Shown piece after piece: positions 17,863 through 26,351 of a stretch of DNA of 64,000 bases; the stretch's first letter is position 1, and each line of letters starts with the position of its first letter. The translations under genes and the position numbers were made by a program. Source of the DNA: Rhodobacter sp. (GTDB lineage: Bacteria; Pseudomonadota; Alphaproteobacteria; Rhodobacterales; Rhodobacteraceae); assembly GCA_030065095.1 (NCBI GenBank), contig JASJDP010000019.1:21845-85844 (forward strand). Reading direction: 5' to 3'. The notes beneath the pieces are model-generated. The model saw only the letters and a list, made by a program, of their open reading frames with translations, had not been told where the DNA came from and did not search any database.

Positions 17863-18879
17863 ATGCCCGACTTCACCCCCCGCGTCTTCTCTGGCATCCA
17901 GCCCTCGGGCGGCCTGACGCTCGGCAACTACCTGGGCGCCATGAAGCGTTTTGTCGACATGCAGAACGACGGCGCCTATGAGACGATCTATTGCATGGTC
18001 GACCTGCATGCGATCACCACCTGGCAGGACCCAGCCAAGCTGGTGGCGGCGACGCGCGAGCTGTGCGCCGGGTTCATCGCCACCGGCATCGACCCGGAAA
18101 AATCCATCCTGTTCAATCAGTCCCAGGTGGCCGAGCATGCCCAGCTTGGCTGGATCTTTTCCTGCGTCGCCCGGATGGGATGGATGCAGCGCATGACCCA
18201 GTGGAAGGACAAGGCCGGCAAGAACGCCCAGAACGCCTCGCTGGGGCTCTTTGGCTACCCCGCGCTGATGGCCGCCGACATCCTGATCTACCACGCCACC
18301 CACGTGCCCGTGGGCGAGGACCAGAAGCAGCATCTGGAGCTGACCCGCGATATCGCGATCAAGTTCAACAACGACTATGGGGTGGAGTTCTTCCCCGTCA
18401 CCGAGCCGGTCATCGAAGGCGCCGCCACCCGCGTGATGTCCTTGCGCGACGGGTCGAAGAAGATGTCGAAATCCGACCCCTCGGATGCCAGCCGCATCAA
18501 CCTGACCGACGACGCCGACGCCATCGCGCAGAAAATCCGCAAGGCGCGGACCGATCCCAAGCCGCTGCCGTCGGATTTGGAGGGTCTGGAGGATCGTCCC
18601 GAGGCTCGGAACCTCGTCAACATCTACGCTGCGCTGGCGGATACCTCACCCGAGGCTGTGATCCGCGACCATGCCGGGCAGCAGTTTTCGACCTTCAAGC
18701 CGTCTTTGGCCGATCTGGCGGTCGCCAAGCTGGCACCGATCAGCACCGAGATGCAGCGCCTCACCGCCGACCCGGCAGAGATCGACCGTCTGCTGGCGCG
18801 GGGCGCGCAGCGGGCGCGGGCGCTGGCCGAGCCGGTGCTAAAGCGGACCTACGAGATCGTGGGGATGGTGGGGGCGTAG
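17863..18879 (+). CDS. trpS: Tryptophanyl-tRNA synthetase
   Basis: A 338-residue class I aminoacyl-tRNA synthetase, the usual bacterial length. The ATG at 17863 ([17 protein letters not shown]) fits the family; an upstream ATG at 17812 would add 17 unrelated residues. The HIGH-equivalent motif is TLGNYLGA, the KMSKS motif is KKMSKSD, and [12 protein letters not shown] is the TrpRS-specific segment. It charges tRNA-Trp in the cytoplasm. It is monocistronic here. Confidence 0.97.
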   Translation: MPDFTPRVFSGIQPSGGLTLGNYLGAMKRFVDMQNDGAYETIYCMVDLHAITTWQDPAKLVAATRELCAGFIATGIDPEKSILFNQSQVAEHAQLGWIFSCVARMGWMQRMTQWKDKAGKNAQNASLGLFGYPALMAADILIYHATHVPVGEDQKQHLELTRDIAIKFNNDYGVEFFPVTEPVIEGAATRVMSLRDGSKKMSKSDPSDASRINLTDDADAIAQKIRKARTDPKPLPSDLEGLEDRPEARNLVNIYAALADTSPEAVIRDHAGQQFSTFKPSLADLAVAKLAPISTEMQRLTADPAEIDRLLARGAQRARALAEPVLKRTYEIVGMVGA

Positions 18880-19136
18880 GCGCATCGCGCGCCATTCGCG
18901 CAGTTTTCAATTTACTCTCGCTCCAGATATCGGGCAGGTGGGAAACTCGTACCATTGTTGCGCAACACGCCTATGGCACCGGTGCGATGTGCACGGGGGG
19001 GTTAGAGTCCACGACCACGCCACGCGAAAGACACGGCTTTGCAAGCCAGTGACCACACCGCCTTTCTTGGAGTGTTAGTCGCATCTGCGGCGAACAAGTG
19101 TCACGTACCGGAAAAGAACCGCTTATTGCCTCGACT

Positions 19137-20111
19137 TTACGACTTCACGGTGGGTGTGTAGTATCCACTGGGGAGGTCGGCTTCAGAATGAACGATTGCA
19201 CCACATAATAAACCTTTATCCCACGAAAAGAATATTGAGGGCCGGTGCATCAATTCCACTCTAAGGCCATTAAGGAATGCACTCTTGATGACCGAGATCA
19301 TTTCCTTGTCTCCTACGTCAATATAGGGCAGGGGCAAAAATATACCTTCTGTGTGAATTCTCACCACAAACATGGGTACACCAGAGAACCTTTTTACTTC
19401 AATTCTGGTGATATTGCCGGAAATCCTATCGAGGGTTCTATCACGCGCTGGGGCAATTTCCTCAAAGTAAATCTTTTCCCACGGATAGAGATAGGGAATA
19501 GGGTCGGCTTTTTCCGTTTGCCTCCGATACCAATTCTCTGCTCCCCGTGGCGAATCGGTCATCATCAGATGAACTTCAAAGTGGAGATGATGTCCCATAT
19601 CGGGAACGTCGCCAACTTCGGCGATCTTGTGACCGTACTCGACGCTGTCGCCGACCTCTACCAGAGGATTGACATGCAAATATCTGGTCGTAAATGCTTT
19701 TCCTTGCTCCTTGATGTGCCGAATAACGATCTTCTTGTTTTCAGCGTCTCTTATGTACTCGTCGACCTCGTCACCGCTTTCAGGGTCCCAGTCAGGATTC
19801 TTTCTGAGTAACTGGTCAACTGCCACCACCGTCCCCGGACGTGCGGCCAGGACTGGCGTACCGGCAACGGCGCGAAAATCCAATCCTTCGTGCGGACGAT
19901 AGACCTTGACCTTGGTTTCTTCGCCTTCATGCGCCGGCCCGGCAACATCTGCTGCGGTCCGCATACTCCCGAACAACGCTTGAGATTTGAAATATAACCT
20001 TGGTGCTCTGTCGATCAGCTTGAGCGGCAAGGGAAGCGGCGGGGCGAACAACGGGGTATTCGTTTCCGGAGAATTTAGGAGCATGTTCTCGGTTCTCGTC
20101 TGGCTTTTCAT
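19137..20111 (-). CDS. M23/LytM-domain protein without signal peptide
   Basis: A 324-residue protein; the ATG at 20111 is preferred to a TTG three codons upstream. Residues about 70-185 hold an M23 metallopeptidase fold with all zinc/catalytic motifs: H74 and D78 in HEGLDF, H146 in RYLHVNP, and H175/H177 in MGHHLHFEVH. Known M23 enzymes cut peptidoglycan cross-links outside the membrane, yet no signal peptide or membrane anchor is visible. The C-terminal 130 residues (after YLYPWEKIYF) are unlike any domain I know. The gene and its flanks are clearly AT-richer than neighbouring DNA with less GC-biased third positions, suggesting recent transfer. It could act after cell lysis, be exported by a non-Sec route, or have a non-peptidoglycan target. 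Confidence 0.8.
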   Translation of the reverse strand: MKSQTRTENMLLNSPETNTPLFAPPLPLPLKLIDRAPRLYFKSQALFGSMRTAADVAGPAHEGEETKVKVYRPHEGLDFRAVAGTPVLAARPGTVVAVDQLLRKNPDWDPESGDEVDEYIRDAENKKIVIRHIKEQGKAFTTRYLHVNPLVEVGDSVEYGHKIAEVGDVPDMGHHLHFEVHLMMTDSPRGAENWYRRQTEKADPIPYLYPWEKIYFEEIAPARDRTLDRISGNITRIEVKRFSGVPMFVVRIHTEGIFLPLPYIDVGDKEMISVIKSAFLNGLRVELMHRPSIFFSWDKGLLCGAIVHSEADLPSGYYTPTVKS

Positions 20112-20230
20112 GACGCGCAACGCGGGCGCGAACTCACGAAGGTCAGAGTAGTTCCGATCAACTATCGGGTGTAATGATTCAAATCAAAGCAAGCGTAAGT
20201 CGCTCATTCCTTGCGCACCGTCCAAATGCC

Positions 20231-20728
20231 TCACCGACTCGCCTCCCGCAAACACCCGCTTCCATCCGCCTCGAACAGCCCCTTGGGCTGATAACTCTCC
20301 ACCGTCGCCCGGGTGGCGAGCTTGATCAGGCAGGACAGTTCGTCCTCGCGGTCGGGGTTCGGCGTTTCCAGCACGGCGCGGACCCCGAAGACGGGCGTGC
20401 CGTCGTCGGGGATCCGGTAGGTTCCCGGAGAGATCCCGATCGTGATCGACACGGTGTAGAGCCACGCCCGCGAGGCGCCGTCGCCGACCCAGCGTCCGTC
20501 GTCACGGTCGGGCACGATGTTGACCACGATATCCGCCTCGGGCCCGGTCACCGACACCATCTGCGTTTCCGACAGCACCTCGTAGAGCGGCGGCACGAGA
20601 TACTCGCCATAGCCGCTGGCGAACTGCGACGACGTCAGTTCGATGATATAGCTCTTGCCGTCAAGCGGCCCGGCCATGGCGCCGCAGGCAGCGCCGGCAA
20701 AGATGGCTGCGAAGGTCAAGGTCTTCAT
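20231..20728 (-). CDS. Exported protein, unknown function
   Basis: A 165-residue protein. The ATG at 20728 is chosen because it opens a standard signal peptide (MKTLTFAAIFAGAACGAMAG); the longer frame adds 16 residues before it. The mature part reads GPLDGKSYIIELTSSQFASGYG, then a predicted beta-rich body and two late cysteines (ELSCLIK, SGCLREA). There is no recognised family. GC-rich codon use agrees with the host, unlike its M23 neighbour. It is 78 nt downstream of the LysR gene on the same strand but probably has its own promoter. Confidence 0.75.
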   Translation of the reverse strand: MKTLTFAAIFAGAACGAMAGPLDGKSYIIELTSSQFASGYGEYLVPPLYEVLSETQMVSVTGPEADIVVNIVPDRDDGRWVGDGASRAWLYTVSITIGISPGTYRIPDDGTPVFGVRAVLETPNPDREDELSCLIKLATRATVESYQPKGLFEADGSGCLREASR

Positions 20729-20806
20729 CAGAGCGCTCCGTTGCTTTCGCGTCAACCATGGAATTCGGGAAGCCATGGCCCGGCAATCTCAATCCCGTCG
20801 CAATCC

Positions 20807-21739
20807 TCATTCCGGAGGATCGTCGTTTTGGTACATGCCGAATTCCTTGATCATGGTCCCGATCCGCCCGGCCATATACTCGCTGAACAGCCGCGTCTTG
20901 GGGTCACCCTCCGTCCGGTGCGGTGAAAGACAAGCCAACTGGGTCGCCGTCGGGGGCGTGGCCCGGCAGACCTCGATCAGGGCACCGCTCGCCAGGTGCC
21001 CGGCGACTTCGTAGACCGGCTTCATCACGATCCCCCGCCCGTCCAGAGCCCAGGCAGTCAGAACGTCGCCGTCGTCGCTTTCAAAGGGGCCCGAGATGTC
21101 GTAGCGGCGCGTGCCGTCCGGGGTCTGGAGGGTCCACTGGAACTCGCGCGCGCCGGGGAAGCGGAGGTTGAGGCAGTCGTGGTCGGCGAGGTCGTCCCCG
21201 GTCTCGGGGCCGCCGCGGGCGGCGGTGTAGGCGGGGGCGGCGCAGAGGCAGCGGGGGAGGTTGGCGATGACGCGGATCTTGAGGTCGCTGTCCTCGAGCG
21301 GACCGATGTGGAACGCCAGATCGAGGCCCTCGGCGGTGACGTCGACCACGCGGTCGGACATGCGCAGGCGGATGTCGATGAGCGGATAGAGGTCTTTGAA
21401 CTCCGGTACGGCGGGGGCAATGTGGGTGCGGCCCAGATGCAGCGGCGCCGAGACGAAGACCGTGCCCTTGGGGCTGCGGCTGGCCTCCATCACCTCGGCC
21501 TCGGCGGCCTCGATGGTCGACAGGATCCGCTGGGCGCCCTTGTAGAATATGTGGCCCGACTCGGTGGGCTGCAGCGCGCGGGTGGTGCGGTTGAACAGCC
21601 GGGTGCCGAGATGCTTTTCCAGCTCGGCGATGCGGGACGAGGCGACGGCGGGCGAGGCGCGCTGATCCCGTGCGGCGGCGCTCATGCTGCCCAGTTCGTA
21701 GACACGGGTGAACATTCTGAGCGTTTTGACATAGGACAT
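20807..21739 (-). CDS. LysR-family transcriptional regulator, divergent from puuD
   Basis: A 310-residue LysR regulator. The ATG at 21739 (MSYVKTLRMFTRVYELGSMS) gives the standard N-terminal winged helix-turn-helix (SMSAAARDQRASPAVASSRI), followed by the linker helix and a periplasmic-binding-fold effector domain beginning around KGTVFVSAPLHLGR. The 97-nt region shared with the divergent urate oxidase gene makes it the likely regulator of puuD; this is inference from arrangement. The inducer could be urate or another purine catabolite. Confidence 0.9.
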   Translation of the reverse strand: MSYVKTLRMFTRVYELGSMSAAARDQRASPAVASSRIAELEKHLGTRLFNRTTRALQPTESGHIFYKGAQRILSTIEAAEAEVMEASRSPKGTVFVSAPLHLGRTHIAPAVPEFKDLYPLIDIRLRMSDRVVDVTAEGLDLAFHIGPLEDSDLKIRVIANLPRCLCAAPAYTAARGGPETGDDLADHDCLNLRFPGAREFQWTLQTPDGTRRYDISGPFESDDGDVLTAWALDGRGIVMKPVYEVAGHLASGALIEVCRATPPTATQLACLSPHRTEGDPKTRLFSEYMAGRIGTMIKEFGMYQNDDPPE

Positions 21740-21836
21740 CGCGGTTTTCGGGTTTCTTTGAAACTGCCCAGCGTTTTCAAGAATAGCGTGAAAAAGCCCT
21801 GCTGGGTAGGGTGGCTGCGAACGGAGGGACGGCGCA

Positions 21837-23057
21837 ATGGTCGATCTGGCGATATTGGGAGCGTGGGCGGAGTTTGCGGTGCGCTGGCTGCACGTGATCA
21901 CGGCCATCGCCTGGATCGGGTCGTCGTTCTATTTCATCGCCCTGGACCTGGGGCTGCGGCGGGACCGGGACCTGGGCGCGGCGGATGGCGAGGAATGGCA
22001 GGTCCATGGCGGGGGGTTCTATCACATCCGGAAATACCTGGTCGCACCTGAGGCGATGCCGGAGCATCTGACCTGGTTCAAATGGGAGAGCTATTCGACC
22101 TGGCTGAGCGGTGCGGCCCTGCTGGCGCTGGTCTACTGGCTGGGGGCGGACCTGTATCTGATCGATCCGAACAAGGCCGATCTGGCCGTGTGGCAGGGGG
22201 TGCTTATTTCGGCCGCGTCGTTGACAGTCGGGTGGATCGTTTACGACACCTTGTGCAAATCGCCCTTGGGCGAAAGGCCCACGGTGTTGATGGTGCTGCT
22301 CTTCGCGCTGCTCGTGGTCATGGGGTGGGGATATAACCAGATCTTCACCGGCCGGGCGATGATGCTGCATTTGGGTGCGTTCACGGCGACGATCATGACG
22401 GCGAACGTGTTCTTCATCATCATGCCGAACCAGCGGGTCGTGGTGGCGGATCTGAAGGCGGGGCAGGTTCCGGACGCCAAGTACGGCAAGATTGCAAAGC
22501 TGCGGTCGACGCATAACAACTATCTGACCCTGCCGGTGATCTTTCTGATGCTGAGCAATCATTACCCGCTGGCCTTCGCGACCCAGTGGAACTGGGTCAT
22601 CGCGGCGCTGGTGTTCCTGATGGGGGTCACGATCCGGCACTATTTCAATTCCCTGCATGCGCGGCGGGGCAATCCGCACTGGACCTGGGCGGCAACCGTG
22701 GTGCTGTTTCTGATCTGCGTTTGGTTGTCGACCGGGCCGAAGCTGGAACTGTCGGCAGAGGCGGCGGTGACGCCAGCGGCGTCTCGGTTCGTCGAGGCCG
22801 AGGGATTCGAGGAGGTCGCGGACATTGTGCTTGGACGCTGTTCGATGTGCCATGCCGCCGAGCCCGCCTGGGAGGCCATGTACTGGCCCCCGAAAGGGGT
22901 GCGGCTGGAAGACGAAGTCCAGATCGCCAGCCTGGCGCGCGAGATCTACCTGCAGGCCGGGGTCAGCGAGGCGATGCCGCCGGCGAATGTCAGCTGGATG
23001 GAGCCGGAAGAGCGGGCGAAGATCGTGGACTGGTATCGTAGCGCCCTGGCCGATTGA
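21837..23057 (+). CDS. puuD: Membrane urate hydroxylase PuuD with cytochrome c tail
   Basis: A 406-residue protein. About eight transmembrane helices form a urate-oxidase membrane domain (VRWLHVITAIAWIGSSFYFI, the PuuD N-terminus). At the C-terminus is a c-type heme domain with C335-x-x-C338-H339 in RCSMCHAAEP and a distal Met in EAMPPANV. PuuD oxidises urate to 5-hydroxyisourate and feeds electrons to the respiratory chain instead of O2 directly. The ATG at 21837 follows GGAGGG. It is divergent from the LysR gene; the other ureide-pathway genes are not in the window. Confidence 0.94.
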   Translation: MVDLAILGAWAEFAVRWLHVITAIAWIGSSFYFIALDLGLRRDRDLGAADGEEWQVHGGGFYHIRKYLVAPEAMPEHLTWFKWESYSTWLSGAALLALVYWLGADLYLIDPNKADLAVWQGVLISAASLTVGWIVYDTLCKSPLGERPTVLMVLLFALLVVMGWGYNQIFTGRAMMLHLGAFTATIMTANVFFIIMPNQRVVVADLKAGQVPDAKYGKIAKLRSTHNNYLTLPVIFLMLSNHYPLAFATQWNWVIAALVFLMGVTIRHYFNSLHARRGNPHWTWAATVVLFLICVWLSTGPKLELSAEAAVTPAASRFVEAEGFEEVADIVLGRCSMCHAAEPAWEAMYWPPKGVRLEDEVQIASLAREIYLQAGVSEAMPPANVSWMEPEERAKIVDWYRSALAD

Positions 23058-23087
23058 GCGCCAAAATCCTTGGGCTCCGACGCGAGG

Positions 23088-23900
23088 TCAGTGCACTGGC
23101 GCCGCCACAGAATCCACCAGCGACCGGCCGCCATCCACCGTCAGGATCTGCCCCGTCATGAAGCCGGACCCGTCCGCGGCCAGGAACTGCGCGGCCTCGG
23201 CGACCTCGCCCGCGCTGGCGATGCGGTGCAGCGGCGTGTGGCGGATGATGTCGTCCCGGCAGGTCTCGTCGGCTTTCAGCGCATCTTTCAGGCTGGCGCT
23301 CATGACCGAGCCGAAAGAGATGGCGTTCACCCGAATGCGATGCGGCGCCAAAGCCACGGCCATCGACCGGGTCATCTGATCCAGAGCGGCGGAGCTGACG
23401 GAATAGGCCAGAAGGTCGGGATGGGTGCGGTGCGAAGCGATGGAGGACAGATTTATGATCGAGCCGATATTCCCTTCTTCCCGGCCTTCGTCGCTGGCCT
23501 GCTTGATCATGCGTTTGGCAACGAGCTGTGTCAGGCGCAGGCTGGTCATCAGGTTCTGCTGCAAAAGCATTTCGACCGCGTCGTCATCGGCGTTGAGCGG
23601 GTCGGAGGCCGTGACCTGCCGTGAAGCGTTCACCAGGATGTCGACGCTGTCATAGCTGTCGAGCGTGGCTGAAAGCAGATTGTTGATCGTCAGCTTCTCG
23701 CGCAGGTCGCCCGCGAAATAGCGCACATTGGTGCCGTCCTTCTTCGCCTCTTCGCCGATCTCCTTGATCAGCCGGTCTTCGTCCATGTCGGCAAAGACGA
23801 CGTTGGCCTCGTGATCGGCAAAATGCCGGGCAATGGCAAGGCCGACGCCGTTGGCGGCGCCGGTGACGATGGCGGTCTTGCCCGCGATGGAAAACGACAT
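23088..23900 (-). CDS. Short-chain dehydrogenase/reductase lacking the active-site lysine
   Basis: A 270-residue SDR. The cofactor motif TGAANGVG is at residues 13-20. The NNAG motif is altered to VNAS at 90-93. Catalytic Ser is present (LSS, 152-153) and Tyr166 is in AYSVSSAAL, but the YxxxK lysine is replaced by Ser170. The DNA reads TCC at that codon, so this is not a misreading of the frame. That lysine lowers the Tyr pKa and holds the nicotinamide ribose in ordinary SDRs. The protein may be a weak enzyme, use another residue, or serve a non-catalytic role. It converges with puuD with a 30-nt gap. Confidence 0.88.
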   Translation of the reverse strand: MSFSIAGKTAIVTGAANGVGLAIARHFADHEANVVFADMDEDRLIKEIGEEAKKDGTNVRYFAGDLREKLTINNLLSATLDSYDSVDILVNASRQVTASDPLNADDDAVEMLLQQNLMTSLRLTQLVAKRMIKQASDEGREEGNIGSIINLSSIASHRTHPDLLAYSVSSAALDQMTRSMAVALAPHRIRVNAISFGSVMSASLKDALKADETCRDDIIRHTPLHRIASAGEVAEAAQFLAADGSGFMTGQILTVDGGRSLVDSVAAPVH

Positions 23901-23974
23901 GGGTGAGATGGTCCCTGATTCGTTTGGGTGAGCGTAGAGCGAGTTGTGTCCGGGTGGAACGCTTTCTGCCGGCG

Positions 23975-24967
23975 CTAGCGGCCGCGGGCCGGTCTGCGGG
24001 GTCTTGTGGCGCGAAGGATCTTGAAACCCCGAACCGCGGCCAATTCCTGCAGATCGGCGAAATCCGCCCGCGCCTCGGCCTCGTAGGGCAGGTGGCGGTT
24101 CGCGACGAGCCAGAGCGTGCCCGAGGGTTTGAGCATCCGCGCTGCGGCGGCGATGAAGGATTTGCCCAGGGCGGGTTCGGCGGAGCGTCCGGTGTGGAAC
24201 GGCGGATTCGTGACGACGGCGTCGAGAGGTTCAGACGGGGTGAAGCGGGTGGCGTCGGCCCAGTGGAACCGGGCGCGGGGATCGGTGACGTTGCGCCGGG
24301 CACAGGCCAGCGCGACATGCTCGGCCTCGATCAGGTGCAACTCGTCGACGCCGTCGCGTTCGAGGATCGCATGCGCGAGATACCCCCAACCGGCGCCGAG
24401 GTCGGCCATACGCTTGGGCAAGTTGTTGGGCAAAACGGCGACGAGCGCTTGCGAACCCGGATCGGGGCCATCGGCCGAGAAAAGCCCCGGCGCGGTGACG
24501 AAGCCGCCCTCGATGGTCCTTTCCGACGCGGTCCAGTCCGAGAAATCGCCGCCGGTGACGGCAAAGAGCTTGCCATGCGCCTTGGACACGACCTCTCCGA
24601 CCTCGGCGCGTTTGCGGCAGTCCTTCAGCAGGCTTTCCACGCCGTCGGTCTTTTGCCCGTCGACGACGACGGGGCCGCCGCCCGTCAGGGCCATCGCCTG
24701 CGCCATCAGGCCATGCGCCGCGGCCTTGGCGCGGGGCAGAAAGACCAGTGCGGCGGCATAGCTGCCTTCTGGGACCGCGCCGGTATCGAAGCCGAGGGCG
24801 GCGAAGGCGTCGTGGTCGGGTTTGAACCCCTGGATGACATGCACGCGATCCTTCGGCAGCACCGACAGATCGGTCCCGGCGCGCGGGCGGAACACGGCGA
24901 TGCGGCCGTCGGCCGGCAAGGACACGGCACCAGCGTCTAGCGCGGTCTTCAGGCGGGGGACGGACAT
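23975..24967 (-). CDS. RsmC-like 16S rRNA guanine-N2 methyltransferase
   Basis: A 330-residue class I SAM methyltransferase with the RsmC/RlmG two-domain layout. A divergent N-terminal half is followed by a catalytic half with SAM motif ADLGAGWGYLAHA and the base-methylating motif VVTNPPFHTGR (NPPF/Y, used by N2-guanine methyltransferases). RsmC methylates G1207 of 16S rRNA in E. coli; equivalence here is inferred. It lies 74 nt downstream-side of the SDR gene and 19 nt past clpS, all on the minus strand. Confidence 0.87.
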   Translation of the reverse strand: MSVPRLKTALDAGAVSLPADGRIAVFRPRAGTDLSVLPKDRVHVIQGFKPDHDAFAALGFDTGAVPEGSYAAALVFLPRAKAAAHGLMAQAMALTGGGPVVVDGQKTDGVESLLKDCRKRAEVGEVVSKAHGKLFAVTGGDFSDWTASERTIEGGFVTAPGLFSADGPDPGSQALVAVLPNNLPKRMADLGAGWGYLAHAILERDGVDELHLIEAEHVALACARRNVTDPRARFHWADATRFTPSEPLDAVVTNPPFHTGRSAEPALGKSFIAAAARMLKPSGTLWLVANRHLPYEAEARADFADLQELAAVRGFKILRATRPRRPARGR

Positions 24968-24986
24968 GGGACGGCGCGCGGGCGCA

Positions 24987-25307
24987 CTATTCCTTTTCCA
25001 TCGTGCACTGAAGCGGGTGCTGGTGGCGGCGGGCGAAATCCATCACCTGTCCGACCTTGGTTTCGGCGATTTCGAAGGCGAATACGCCGACCACCGCGAC
25101 ACCTTTTTTGTGCACCGTCAGCATCAGTTCGAATGCCTGGGCATGGCTCATCCCGAAGAAACGCTCCAGTACATGGACCACGAATTCCATCGGCGTGAAA
25201 TCGTCGTTCAGCAGCATGACCTTGTAAAGCGGCGGGCGTTTGGTCTTGGCGCGCGTCGCCACGGCGACGCCGGTATCCCCGGCGTCCTTGTCCTTTTTAT
25301 CCGACAT
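24987..25307 (-). CDS. clpS: ClpS, ClpAP adaptor / N-end rule recognition
   Basis: A 106-residue protein; the start is taken at the ATG giving MSDKKDKD, though an ATG at 25319 is possible. After a flexible charged N-terminus comes the ClpS core: [20 protein letters not shown] (substrate pocket Asn-Asp) and [20 protein letters not shown]. ClpS delivers substrates with destabilising N-terminal residues to ClpA. It diverges from the HAD gene at 25446, with an AT-richer 138-nt promoter gap. Confidence 0.95.
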   Translation of the reverse strand: MSDKKDKDAGDTGVAVATRAKTKRPPLYKVMLLNDDFTPMEFVVHVLERFFGMSHAQAFELMLTVHKKGVAVVGVFAFEIAETKVGQVMDFARRHQHPLQCTMEKE

Positions 25308-25445
25308 CGTTGCGGGCATGCGTGCCAAGCGCGGCCTCATTGAATCGTCTTTGTCGCTGCTGGTGGCGACTATATAATCCCGCGGCTCTGTGTGAAAAGG
25401 GGCAGGGGCGCGGCCAGCATCGATTCTGTAGGCTAAGAGGCAAGG

Positions 25446-26162
25446 ATGAGCAACGGGCTGACGGCGATTGGCTTCGACGCGGATGACACGCTTTGGCATA
25501 ACGAACAGTTCTACCGTCTGACGCAAGAGCGGTTTGCCGAACTCTTGCGGGATTTCACCGAGCCCGACCACCTGATGGAGCGGCTGCTGGAAGCCGAACG
25601 GCAGAATATCGGGCATTACGGGTTCGGGATTAAGGGGTTCGTGCTGTCGATGATCGAGACCGCCATCGACGTGACCGAAGAACGGGTGCCTGCCCGCGTC
25701 ATCCGACGACTGATCGAGGCGGGACAGGATATGTTGCAGCACCCGATCGAGCTGTTGCCCTTCGCACGTGAGGCGATCGAGTCGGTGGCGGACAGCCACC
25801 GGGTCATCCTGATCACGAAGGGCGATCTGCTGGATCAGGAACGCAAGCTGGCGCAGTCGGGTCTGGGGGAGTTGTTCGATGCGGTCGAGATCGTGTCGAA
25901 CAAGACGGCGGACGTGTATGCCGACATCTTCACGCGGCACGCCCATGGTGCGGAACGTGCTATGATGGTGGGCAATTCGATGAAATCCGACGTCGTGCCC
26001 GCCATCCAGGCCGGTGGCTGGGGCGTATACGTGCCGCACGGACTGGTCTGGGCGCTGGAGCATGAGGAACCGCCGCAGAACAGCCCGCGTTATCGCGAGA
26101 TTCCCGACCTCGGCGGGTTGCCGCCTTTGGTGGCCGGCATCGCCTGCGTCGGGTCGCCTTAG
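25446..26162 (+). CDS. HAD-family hydrolase
   Basis: A 238-residue haloacid dehalogenase-like phosphatase. Motif I is [12 protein letters not shown] (nucleophile and acid/base Asp), motif II is ILITKGD (the usual Ser/Thr as Thr) and motif IV is [14 protein letters not shown]. The helical cap between motifs I and II spans roughly residues 20-95. This matches the YfnB/phosphoglycolate-phosphatase-like group that removes phosphate from small metabolites; the substrate is unknown. It is monocistronic, followed by an AT-rich gap before the D,D-carboxypeptidase gene. Confidence 0.88.
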   Translation: MSNGLTAIGFDADDTLWHNEQFYRLTQERFAELLRDFTEPDHLMERLLEAERQNIGHYGFGIKGFVLSMIETAIDVTEERVPARVIRRLIEAGQDMLQHPIELLPFAREAIESVADSHRVILITKGDLLDQERKLAQSGLGELFDAVEIVSNKTADVYADIFTRHAHGAERAMMVGNSMKSDVVPAIQAGGWGVYVPHGLVWALEHEEPPQNSPRYREIPDLGGLPPLVAGIACVGSP

Positions 26163-26351
26163 TTTTGCCACAATGAAACATCTTGCGGCTCGGCCACCGG
26201 TTTTCCCAACATCTGGATTATCGGGTTAACAACTTTCTCAAACCTATTGAAAATTATCTGTTTTCCGATTCAAAACCTTGTGTTAGCGTCAGCGCCAAGA
26301 AACCTCGGGCGAAACGATCCGGGGGCGATGAGGCAGCGTTAGGATTTTGGC

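Noticed and set aside
14460..17927. 1155-codon minus-strand frame over smc and the following genes
   Set aside because: It crosses smc, an exported protein and the rhomboid gene in a different frame; long open shadows are expected in high-GC DNA.
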